A DNA stretch of 5,528 bases from Actinomycetota bacterium (GTDB taxonomy: Bacteria > Actinomycetota > Actinomycetes > Streptosporangiales > Streptosporangiaceae). Of this stretch, positions 1 to 5,528 are shown piece after piece. How positions within the stretch are numbered: position 1 is the first letter of the stretch; every line of letters starts with the position of its first letter. The notes below the pieces were generated by a model. That model was not told the DNA's origin. It saw only the letters and a program-made list of their open reading frames with translations, and ran no database searches. The translations under genes and the position numbers were made by a program. The stretch spans positions 26,833-32,360 of the forward strand of contig PLIQ01000262.1 in the NCBI GenBank assembly GCA_003140115.1, given 5' to 3'.

Positions 1-737
1 ACCACGAGGTTCTGCCCGCTGACCCACGACGCCATCGGGCTGGCGAAGAAGGCGACCACGTTGGCCACCTCGTCCGCACGGCCGAACCGGCCGGACGGGT
101 GCCGGGCCTTGTTGGCCTCGTAGTAGTCGGGCTTCTTCTGCCGGATCCGGTCCCACGACCCGCCGTCGATGTAGATCGGCCCCGGAGACACCGCGTTAAC
201 CCGAATCCCCTCCGGGCCAAGCTCCTTCGCGAGCTGGCTGACGTAGTTGACCAGCGCCGCCTTCATCGGGCCGTAGCTAAGCCCGCCGCCCGGGTAGTAG
301 TGGTTCTCCACCGCGGTGATCGTCCCGATCTGTACGATGCTGCCGGCCTCGCTTTGCCGCAAGAACGGTACTGCCGCATCAACCATGGTGACCGCTGACA
401 TCACGTCGACCTCGAAATTTCGCCGCCAACCTTCCGGCGTGTGCGGGATGCCGCCGAGGGCGCTCGCATTCGACACGATCACATCGATGCCGCCGAGCCG
501 CCGAGCCGACTCCTCTACCCACGCGGCGAGCGCCGGGTGGTCGCTGGCGTCGACGGCCGCGCCGATGACCTCCCCGTTCGGCCCCAGCTCCTTGGCGGCG
601 CGCTCGACGCCCTCCGCATTGCGCGCACAGATCGCCACCCGCATGCCCTCGGCGACGAGCCGCTCGACCACGGCTCGGCCGACGCCTCGGCTACCGCCCG
701 TCACCAGCGCCTTCTTGCCTGCCAGCCCAAGATCCAC
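1..737 (-). CDS. SDR family NAD(P)-dependent oxidoreductase, C-terminus cut by window edge
   Basis: Last visible gene of the minus-strand operon; 245 codons are present and the reading frame runs off the left edge. It should reduce a carbonyl or oxidise an alcohol with NAD(P)H in the cytoplasm. The Rossmann dinucleotide motif TGGSRGVG lies at residues 13-20, SNAS at 89-92, the catalytic YGPMK at Y155/K159, and the post-catalytic RVNAVSPGP near 179-187. The sequence stops at SGQNLV, just before the usual VDGG-type end, so roughly 13 residues are missing. The start is GTG at 735-737, preceded by AAGGAG (746-751) with an 8-nt spacer, and lies 25 nt after the stop of the NTF2-like gene. By alignment to FabG-type SDRs, the tetrad Ser is Thr139 and the tetrad Asn is Asp111. 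From memory, an Asp in an FEVDLM-like context is shared by a FabG-like subfamily that starts with a DLGL-type N-terminus. Family is certain; substrate unknown. Confidence 0.93.
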   Translation of the reverse strand, partial: MDLGLAGKKALVTGGSRGVGRAVVERLVAEGMRVAICARNAEGVERAAKELGPNGEVIGAAVDASDHPALAAWVEESARRLGGIDVIVSNASALGGIPHTPEGWRRNFEVDVMSAVTMVDAAVPFLRQSEAGSIVQIGTITAVENHYYPGGGLSYGPMKAALVNYVSQLAKELGPEGIRVNAVSPGPIYIDGGSWDRIRQKKPDYYEANKARHPSGRFGRADEVANVVAFFASPMASWVSGQNLV

Positions 738-762
738 CGTCGGTGCTCCTTCCTTAGGTGCA

Positions 763-1209
763 CTAAGGCCGCTGCGCATCCCGCGGCGGAAGTGGTACGA
801 CCACGCCCCGGTCCATGGCGCCGCGGTACAGCATGTGTATGGCCCGGGACGCGAACCGCCACCCGTCGGGCGTGCGCACGTACTCGTCGTCGTAGTGCCC
901 GAGGTGCAAGGTGCCGTCACCCTGCGCGCGGTTGTTGAACTCGATGATGTACCACCAGCCGCGGGCGCGGTCTGAGTCGACCTCGACCAGCCCGTTGGTC
1001 ACCACCTGCCCCACCCAGTCGTACTTGGCGATGGCCGTGCGCCACAAGTCCAGGGTCTGCGCCCGGCCGGAGGTGACGCGGCCGCCGCCGAGGTCCCAGC
1101 GGCAGTCCTCGGCCCACGTCGCCGCCCAGGCGTCCGGGTCGCGCCGGCACGCCGCGTCGGCGTACCGGGAGACCAGGTCCCTGATGGCCAGCTCGTCTTC
1201 TACGCTCAC
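763..1209 (-). CDS. NTF2-like / SnoaL-like small protein, putative dehydratase or isomerase
   Basis: A complete 148-residue protein with the length and pattern of the SnoaL_4 branch of the NTF2-like superfamily. An N-terminal helix carries IRDLVSRYADA (9-19), followed by WAATWAEDCRW (28-38). A later strand pair gives GHYDDEYVRT (104-113) and DGWRFASRAI (115-124). This cone-shaped fold serves in scytalone dehydratase, steroid delta-isomerase, the bile-acid dehydratase BaiE, polyketide cyclases and ring-hydroxylating dioxygenase beta subunits. No dioxygenase alpha subunit is in the window, so a stand-alone dehydratase or isomerase is the better guess. Y16, D35, H102, H105 and D107/D108 are polar candidates for an active site, assigned by position only. 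Start is GTG at 1207-1209 with GAGGAGG (1215-1221) five nt upstream; the stop is TAG at 763-765. It sits 15 nt after the TIM-barrel gene, so the two are presumably cotranscribed. Fold is likely; reaction is inferred. Confidence 0.9.
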   Translation of the reverse strand: MSVEDELAIRDLVSRYADAACRRDPDAWAATWAEDCRWDLGGGRVTSGRAQTLDLWRTAIAKYDWVGQVVTNGLVEVDSDRARGWWYIIEFNNRAQGDGTLHLGHYDDEYVRTPDGWRFASRAIHMLYRGAMDRGVVVPLPPRDAQRP

Positions 1210-1224
1210 TGCCGCCTCCTCGGC

Positions 1225-2106
1225 TCAGGTCGCGGACGCCGTCGCCACGACCGCACGGGTGGCGTCGGCCAGCCGGCGGGCGATCTCGCCCGCCGGACGC
1301 GGCTCGAGGCCGACCGACATCACCTCGACGGACAGCGGCAGGCGCACGCCCATCTCGTCCACCAGGCGCAGGAAGCCGACCAGGTCGAAGTCACCGTCTC
1401 CTGGCACCTCCCGGTGCCGGGTGCAGTCGGTGTAGTAGTCCGGGTCGACCCGCTGCCGCGGCCCGTCGTTGAACTGCACCGTAAAGATGGCTTCAGCCGG
1501 GATCGCGCGGAGCATGTCATCGTCGTTCGCGCCCCGGAAGTGGTGCCAGCAGTCCAGGCAGATGCCGCCGTTGGTCCGGCCGGCCGCCTTCACGATCTGC
1601 ATCGCGGTCGCGGCGTCCGGGATGTTCGTCATCTCGGGCAAGAACTCGATGGCCACGGCCAGACCGTGCTCCGCGGCCCGGTCGCAAACCCCGGCGAAGG
1701 CCTCGGCCGCGTCGTCAAGGGTGCCGGCGTAGGGCCCGACGACCTGGACGTGGTGGCCGGGCCCGAGCGCGTCGCTCATGGCGAACACCGACCGTTCGCT
1801 GCGCAGGTAGGCGTCCCGCTCGGCGCCGGTCGCCGACCAGCCGCGCAGCGCCTCGATCTCGACCACCCGCATCCCGTACTGGCCGAGCACTGACCGCAGG
1901 TCGGCGTCGCTCGCACCCTCGGTCCGCAGCCGTTCGTACTCGCCGACGTACAACCCCATCGCGGCGAATCCGGCCTCGGCGGCGGCTCGCACCCGCTCCT
2001 CGAACGGGCGGAACCGACCGAGGCTGAAGTGGCTGAGGATCAGGTCGTCCGGGCCCAGGTCGGCGTATCCGGGCAGGGCGGCGAGCGCGTCCGCGGCGGC
2101 GCTCAC
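1225..2106 (-). CDS. Xylose isomerase-like TIM-barrel protein (sugar phosphate isomerase/epimerase family)
   Basis: A complete 293-residue protein of the AP_endonuc_2 / xylose isomerase-like TIM-barrel family, which covers sugar epimerases, inosose dehydratase and isomerase (IolE, IolI), hydroxypyruvate isomerase and 3-dehydroshikimate dehydratases (AsbF, QsuB). The expected metal ligands are visible at strand ends: E154 in VAIEFLPE, D185 in CLDCWHH, Q211 in TVQFND, and E261 in LSVEVMS. H188 and R232 (DCTRHRE) are plausible substrate contacts. The Gln where many members have His resembles the Glu-Asp-Gln-Glu set I recall for QsuB-type dehydroshikimate dehydratase. The GTG start (2104-2106) overlaps the TGA stop of the upstream SDR as GTGA. 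No clear Shine-Dalgarno is visible, so translation is probably coupled to the SDR. A divalent-metal isomerase, dehydratase or retro-aldol-type enzyme is likely. The label 'sugar phosphate' is only the family default and the substrate is unknown. Confidence 0.92.
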   Translation of the reverse strand: MSAAADALAALPGYADLGPDDLILSHFSLGRFRPFEERVRAAAEAGFAAMGLYVGEYERLRTEGASDADLRSVLGQYGMRVVEIEALRGWSATGAERDAYLRSERSVFAMSDALGPGHHVQVVGPYAGTLDDAAEAFAGVCDRAAEHGLAVAIEFLPEMTNIPDAATAMQIVKAAGRTNGGICLDCWHHFRGANDDDMLRAIPAEAIFTVQFNDGPRQRVDPDYYTDCTRHREVPGDGDFDLVGFLRLVDEMGVRLPLSVEVMSVGLEPRPAGEIARRLADATRAVVATASAT

Positions 2107-2972
2107 CGGTCCGCGCCGGCCGGGATACCGCTGTGTCCCCCCTCACGGACCAGGTCGCGCCGGTGCGCCCACCGGCCGTGCTCGCCCGGGGCGACATTTT
2201 CCTTGGACCCGGTGGTCAGCCCGCCGTCGACAACCAGGACGTGCCCGCTGACGAAGCCGGCGTCGTCGCTGGCCAGCCACAAGGCGGCGTGCGCGATGTC
2301 GTCGGCCACGCCAATCCGGCCGCGTAGCGGGGTCCGGGTCGCGAACGCCTCCCGGGCCTCGTCCATGGCGTCGGGGTCGCCGACGATGGTCGCCGCGTTC
2401 ATCGGGGTGAGGATCTTGCCCGGGGCGATCGCGTTCACCCGGATCGACCAGGCGCCGAGTTCGGCGGCGACGTTCTTGGTCAACGCGATGACCGCGCCCT
2501 TGGCCGCGCCGTAGACGTGCGGGCCGAGCCCGCCTTGCAGCCCGCCGATGCTGGTGGTGTTCAGGATTACCCCGCTGTGCTGCGGCTTCATGACGCGGGC
2601 GGCGTGCTTGAGGCCGAGAAACACCGACCGCAGCAGCACGGCCATGGTGAACTCATACTCCTCGAGCGGGATCTCGTCGATCCCGCCGTGCGCGCCGATG
2701 ATCCCGGCGTTGTTGAACATGCAGTCCAGCCGGCCGAACTCGCCGACCGCCGTGTCCACGGCCCGCGCGACGTCCGGCTCGGCCGTCACGTCACAGTGCA
2801 GGTAGCGGCACCGGTCGCCGAGCTCGGCGGCGACCTGCTGCCCCCGGTCGTCCTGGATGTCGGTGAGGAGCACGCTGGCGCCCTCGGCGTGCATCAGCCG
2901 GGCGGTGGCCTCGCCCAGCCCGCTCGCGGCGCCGGTGACGACGGCGACCTTGCCCGAAATCCGTCCTGCCAC
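2103..2972 (-). CDS. SDR family NAD-dependent oxidoreductase
   Basis: First gene of the minus-strand operon, a complete 289-residue classical SDR. TGAASGLG (13-20) binds the dinucleotide; D38 at the end of strand 2 (LLTDIQ) favours NAD(H) over NADP(H); DV (61-62) contacts adenine; NNAG is at 87-90. The catalytic S141 (TTS), Y154 and K158 (YGAAK) are present, followed by IRVNAIAPG (177-185) and VSGHVLVVDGG (241-251). The usual fourth catalytic residue, Asn in a VNLR-type motif, is Leu113 (AVLLRSVFLG). This is a feature I recall from a group of actinobacterial SDRs, not an obvious error. The protein continues about 38 residues past VDGG, longer than a minimal SDR. Start is GTG at 2970-2972 with GGAGG (2980-2984) seven nt upstream. 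It probably oxidises a secondary alcohol or reduces a ketone on the same substrate as its operon partners. Family certain; substrate unknown. Confidence 0.95.
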   Translation of the reverse strand: MAGRISGKVAVVTGAASGLGEATARLMHAEGASVLLTDIQDDRGQQVAAELGDRCRYLHCDVTAEPDVARAVDTAVGEFGRLDCMFNNAGIIGAHGGIDEIPLEEYEFTMAVLLRSVFLGLKHAARVMKPQHSGVILNTTSIGGLQGGLGPHVYGAAKGAVIALTKNVAAELGAWSIRVNAIAPGKILTPMNAATIVGDPDAMDEAREAFATRTPLRGRIGVADDIAHAALWLASDDAGFVSGHVLVVDGGLTTGSKENVAPGEHGRWAHRRDLVREGGHSGIPAGADR

Positions 2973-3068
2973 GGCTCTTCCTCCGACCGTCGGTACTGCC
3001 GCACGACCGCGACTATCTTGTCACGGACTACAATAACCATTGGCCTCGGCGAGGAACAGGAGCAGCCA
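2973..3068. promoter_or_regulatory. Divergent intergenic region with probable promoters
   Basis: These 96 nt separate the first gene of the minus operon from the divergent LLM gene and must hold the promoters of at least the latter. The core at 3012-3041 is only 37% GC (11 of 30), a sharp dip in this DNA. TACAAT at 3029-3034 is a good plus-strand -10 candidate, about 35 nt before the GTG start, but no convincing -35 lies 16-18 nt upstream. On the minus strand, GATAGT (3012-3017) and TATTGT (3030-3035) are weaker -10 candidates. TTGT (3018-3021) and ACAA (3030-3033) form a short inverted pair across 8 nt that could be half of an operator, but the arms are too short to be convincing. AGGAG at 3058-3062 is the ribosome binding site of the LLM gene. 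Confidence 0.45.
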
Positions 3069-4052
3069 GTGAACGACGCAAGAACCCGCCCGTTTCGGTT
3101 CTCGGTCCAGGCGTTCGAGGCTGAGTCGGGGCCGCAGTGGACCGGTCTGGCCCGCCGGGCCGAGGATCTCGGTTACTCGACCCTGTTCACCACCGACCAC
3201 TACTTCGGACCGGGGGACATCTCGGACGCATCCGGGCATCGCCCGGTCGACGTCGCGCCGCTGACCGGGATGATGGCGGCCGCGATGGCGACGACCGAGC
3301 TGCGCGTGGGCTGCCGCGTGTTCTGCGTCGACTATCACCATCCGGTCGTACTGGCCAAGGAGCTCGCGACGATGGACATGCTCTCGCAGGGACGCGTGGA
3401 GGCCGGGTTGGGCGCCGGCTGGGTGAGCGCCGAATACGAAGGGCTCGGCATCGCGATGGACCGCCCCGGCGTGCGGATCGAGCGGCTGGCGGAAACCGTG
3501 GAGTTGCTCAAGGCGCAGTGGGCTGGCGAGCCGCTCGCGATCAAGGGCACGTACGTCCGGGCGTCCGGCTTCGCCGGGCGGCCGCGGCCGGTGCAGCAGC
3601 CGCACCCCCCGATCCTCATCGGCGGCGGCGCCCCTCGGGTGCTGAAGCTGGCCGGCCGGCTGGCCGACATCGTGAGCATCAACTTCAACAACGCGGCCGG
3701 GAAGCTCGGGACGGACAGCGTGGCGAGCTCGACCCAGGAGGCGACCGCGGAGAAGATCGGCTGGATCCGGGAGGGCGCGGGCGACCGATTCGGCGACATC
3801 GAGCTCGAGCTCGCGGCCTACTTCATCGCGATCAGCGAGGATCCCGCGGACGCGGTGGCCGCGATGGCTCAGCGCTTCGGCGTCCCGGCGGAGGTGCTGG
3901 CCGAGCATCCGCACGCTCTGATTGGCTCGGTCCCCGAGATCTGCGACAAGCTCGAGCAACGCCGCAGCGAACTCGGCGTCAGCTATATCAACGTCGCGCA
4001 ACGCTCGATGGACGTGTTCGCGCCGGTCGTGGCCCGGCTCGCGGGCAACTGA
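3069..4052 (+). CDS. LLM class oxidoreductase, probably F420-dependent (TIGR03621/MSMEG_2516-like)
   Basis: A complete 327-residue luciferase-like monooxygenase (bacterial luciferase TIM-barrel) protein. Family marks are FRFSVQAF (9-16), LFTTDHYF (39-46), the long conserved block from RVGCRVF (79-85) through HHPVVLAKELATMD (90-103) to GRVEAGLGAGW (108-118), PPILIGGG (180-187), and a C-terminal GSVPEICDKL (286-295) before GVSYINV (303-309). Actinobacterial members of this branch mostly use reduced or oxidised F420 for hydride transfer to or from alcohols, ketones or enones; FMN-dependent monooxygenation is the alternative. The start is the GTG at 3069-3071, supported by AGGAG (3058-3062) with a 6-nt spacer. 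The frame stays open for about 550 nt upstream, but that part is antisense to the SDR gene and gives no SDR- or LLM-like protein. It is divergent from the minus operon and convergent with the FAD gene, ending in a shared palindrome. Cofactor choice is inferred from family. Confidence 0.93.
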   Translation: MNDARTRPFRFSVQAFEAESGPQWTGLARRAEDLGYSTLFTTDHYFGPGDISDASGHRPVDVAPLTGMMAAAMATTELRVGCRVFCVDYHHPVVLAKELATMDMLSQGRVEAGLGAGWVSAEYEGLGIAMDRPGVRIERLAETVELLKAQWAGEPLAIKGTYVRASGFAGRPRPVQQPHPPILIGGGAPRVLKLAGRLADIVSINFNNAAGKLGTDSVASSTQEATAEKIGWIREGAGDRFGDIELELAAYFIAISEDPADAVAAMAQRFGVPAEVLAEHPHALIGSVPEICDKLEQRRSELGVSYINVAQRSMDVFAPVVARLAGN

Positions 4053-4074
4053 CCGCGTCCGGCGCGGTCAGTTG
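4046..4074. terminator. Perfect 12-bp inverted repeat, candidate bidirectional terminator
   Basis: Arms at 4046-4057 and 4063-4074 are exact reverse complements around a 5-nt loop (TCCGG, 4058-4062). The left arm contains the plus-strand TGA stop (4050-4052) of the LLM gene; the right arm contains, in complement, the TGA stop (4068-4070) of the FAD oxidoreductase. There is no T-run after either arm, so it is not a classic intrinsic terminator; GC-rich U-less hairpins of this kind are commonly proposed to end transcription in actinobacteria. Its position exactly between convergent genes supports termination of both. Confidence 0.75.
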
Positions 4075-5528
4075 GGTTGGCTGGCCGCCATTCCCGCGCG
4101 GTAGGCGAAGGTGATGATCGGTCCGAGGGTGCCGCCCGCGCCGCCGTAGGCCATGCCGGTCGGGGCGGCTGCGACGTTCCCGGCGGCGAACAGCCCGGCA
4201 ATGACCTGGCCCCGGGTGTCGAGCACCCGCCCTTGCAGGTCGGTGCGCGGGCCGCCGCTGGTGCCGAGGGTTCCGCTGCGCACCTGCACCGCGTAGTACG
4301 GCGGCTCGTCGATCGGGCCGAGCGTGGCCTGCACCCGCGGCCGCGCCGCGGCGTCGCCGCTCCACAGGTCATAGGCGCTGCGACCACGGTGAAAGTCCGG
4401 ATCGTCGCCGGATTCGACGTTCGCGTTCCACCTCGTGACGGTCTGGGTCAGCGCGTCGGCCGGCACGCCGATCGCGGCGGCGAGCTTACCGAGGCTGCCT
4501 GCCTGGGTCATCCACGCCGGGGCCTGGCCCGCGGGAGGCACAGCGCGGAACCCGTAACGGGCCAGGTACCCAGCGTCGAACACGAGCCAGCACGGCAGGT
4601 TGACGTAATCGAAACGCATGGCATCAAGCTGGTGCAGGGCACCGCCGAGGGCGTTGTAGTTCGCGGCCTCGTTGGTAAAGCGCCGGCCGAGCTTGTTGAC
4701 GATTATGGAGCGGGGCAGCGTCCGCTCCCGGTTCAGCAGGGTGGCGCGCTGGCGGCCGAACGCGACATCGCCGGGGATCTCGATGACCGGCACCCACCAG
4801 GCCTGCGGCATGTTGCCCAGCGCGGCCCCGGCGCGCATGGCGATCAGCAGGCCGTCGCCGACGTTGGCCGGCACCGACGCCGGCGAGGTCATCGGCCCGC
4901 GCAAGAAGCCGCGGACGAGCTCGGGATCCCACTCGAATCCGCCGGTCGCCAGGACCACGCCGCGGGTGGCGCGGACGACGACCGCACCACCCGGTTGTTC
5001 GACGACGACGCCGGCCACCCGCCCGTCGTCGATGACGACGTCCTGCGCGCGGCTGGCGGGGACCGGTTCGACCGCGCGGTCGAGGCAGGCCTTGAGCAGC
5101 GGGCCGACCAGCGCGGCCCCGCAGCCGCGAAGATCCTCGGCCTCCCGGCGCGCCTGGACCTGCTGGTCGAGGTGCCCGGTACCGCCGCCCAAGGTCGTGT
5201 CACTGAGCATCAGGTGCCGGTTACGGTGGCCGGCCACCACCCGGTCCGCCCAGTCGGCAAGCTGCCGGAATGAGAACAGCTCGGGTTCCAGTGTCCGTCC
5301 GCCGCCGGGCTTGCCGCCGGGTCGTTCCGGGTGATAATCGGGGTAGCCCGACACGATCTTCATCCGCAGCCCGGCGGCCGACTCCAGCCACCGGAACACG
5401 CGCGGCCCGTCGTCCACGAACGCCTCGGCGAATCCCGGGCGGATGTGCCCGAACGACAGCGATGCGAGGTACCGTAGCGCGTCGTCCCTGCTGTCGGCGA
5501 TCCCGCTGGCCGCCATCTGCGCGTTGCA
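4068..5528 (-). CDS. FAD-dependent oxidoreductase, 3-ketosteroid delta1-dehydrogenase-like, N-terminus cut by window edge
   Basis: 486 codons are visible before the stop and the frame is open to the right edge. The ATG at 5514-5516 is internal: the visible start lacks the GxGxxG FAD-binding segment, and the context CNAQMAASGIADSRDDALRYL matches the region that follows it in this family, so about 60-80 residues lie outside. Residues below count from that ATG. Visible marks of the FAD_binding_2 (fumarate reductase/KstD) family are SGYPDYHPERPGG (56-68), GVVLATGGFEWDPEL (186-200), GDGLLIAMRAGA (220-231), GRRFTNEAANY (277-287), and the C-terminal FAD-binding GLFAAGNVAAAPTG (441-454) with AYGGAGGTLGP (456-466). 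Y457 and G461 align with the Tyr and Gly of the YPGPG-type motif that polarise the C3 ketone in KstD. The likely reaction is dehydrogenation, or reduction, of a carbon-carbon bond next to a ketone. Family is firm; a steroid substrate is not shown. Confidence 0.9.
   Translation of the reverse strand, partial: CNAQMAASGIADSRDDALRYLASLSFGHIRPGFAEAFVDDGPRVFRWLESAAGLRMKIVSGYPDYHPERPGGKPGGGRTLEPELFSFRQLADWADRVVAGHRNRHLMLSDTTLGGGTGHLDQQVQARREAEDLRGCGAALVGPLLKACLDRAVEPVPASRAQDVVIDDGRVAGVVVEQPGGAVVVRATRGVVLATGGFEWDPELVRGFLRGPMTSPASVPANVGDGLLIAMRAGAALGNMPQAWWVPVIEIPGDVAFGRQRATLLNRERTLPRSIIVNKLGRRFTNEAANYNALGGALHQLDAMRFDYVNLPCWLVFDAGYLARYGFRAVPPAGQAPAWMTQAGSLGKLAAAIGVPADALTQTVTRWNANVESGDDPDFHRGRSAYDLWSGDAAARPRVQATLGPIDEPPYYAVQVRSGTLGTSGGPRTDLQGRVLDTRGQVIAGLFAAGNVAAAPTGMAYGGAGGTLGPIITFAYRAGMAASQPN

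Noticed and set aside
99..975. Open plus-strand frames opposite the left-edge SDR and the NTF2-like gene.
   Set aside because: Arg/Pro/Ala-rich translations without any family motif, on the strand opposite well-supported genes; typical of GC-rich DNA.
2103..2972. Possible mycofactocin-coupled SDR.
   Set aside because: No characteristic insertion is evident and no mycofactocin genes are in the window, so a plain NAD-dependent SDR is the supported call.
3018..3034. TTGTCA followed by TACAAT as a sigma70-type promoter.
   Set aside because: The two hexamers are only 5 nt apart, so they cannot act as a -35/-10 pair; only the -10 part is kept as a candidate.
2517..3068. In-frame upstream extension of the LLM gene, which would give a 511-residue protein.
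   Set aside because: It lies antisense to the SDR, its translation has no recognisable domain, and a GTG with a good ribosome binding site is present at 3069 where LLM homology begins.
3800..3813. A 14-bp perfect palindrome (CGAGCTCGAGCTCG).
   Set aside because: It lies inside the LLM gene and results from alternating Glu-Leu codons (IELELA); no sign of a site function.
3021..4001. Long minus-strand open frame opposite the LLM gene.
   Set aside because: Composition is His/Arg/Gly-rich with no motifs; the plus-strand frame carries clear LLM family blocks.
4973..5045. Run of GACGACGAC / GTCGTCGTC triplets, possibly a repeat.
   Set aside because: It is in frame within the FAD gene and explained by Asp/Val/Ser-type codons; it is imperfect and not tandem enough to call a repeat.
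4077..5273. Long plus-strand open frame opposite the FAD oxidoreductase.
   Set aside because: No domain is recognisable, while the minus-strand frame carries FAD family motifs throughout; explained by GC bias.

Overview
The window is very GC-rich DNA (about 70% by eye) with dense genes, strong G/C bias at third codon positions, GTG starts, AGGAG-type ribosome binding sites and a predicted coenzyme F420-dependent enzyme. These traits together suggest an actinomycete chromosome (mycobacteria, Pseudonocardia, Frankia or relatives); the genus cannot be named from this sequence alone.

Layout. Positions 2972 down to 1 hold a four-gene minus-strand operon, transcribed in this order: an NAD-type short-chain dehydrogenase/reductase (SDR, 2103-2972), a xylose-isomerase-like TIM-barrel enzyme (1225-2106, 4-nt GTGA overlap with the SDR), a small NTF2/SnoaL-like protein (763-1209), and a second SDR of another subfamily (737 down to the left edge, C-terminus cut off). 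A 96-nt divergent intergenic region (2973-3068) with an AT-rich core separates this operon from a plus-strand LLM-class, probably F420-dependent oxidoreductase (3069-4052). That gene converges on a minus-strand FAD-dependent oxidoreductase related to 3-ketosteroid delta1-dehydrogenases and fumarate reductase flavoproteins (4068 to the right edge, N-terminus cut off). Their ends meet in a perfect 12-bp inverted repeat that contains both stop codons. No stretch longer than 300 bases lacks a gene, and I see no tRNA, rRNA, CRISPR array or mobile element.

Function. Four oxidoreductases using three cofactor types (NAD(P)H, F420 or FMN, FAD) sit with an NTF2-fold candidate dehydratase/isomerase and a metal-dependent TIM-barrel candidate isomerase/dehydratase/lyase. 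This looks like a catabolic or tailoring module for an alicyclic or polycyclic carbonyl compound such as a steroid, terpenoid or related ring system. There is no transporter, CoA ligase or regulator in view to fix the substrate, so the pathway assignment is inference. Each enzyme family is individually well known; the novelty, if any, is the combination.
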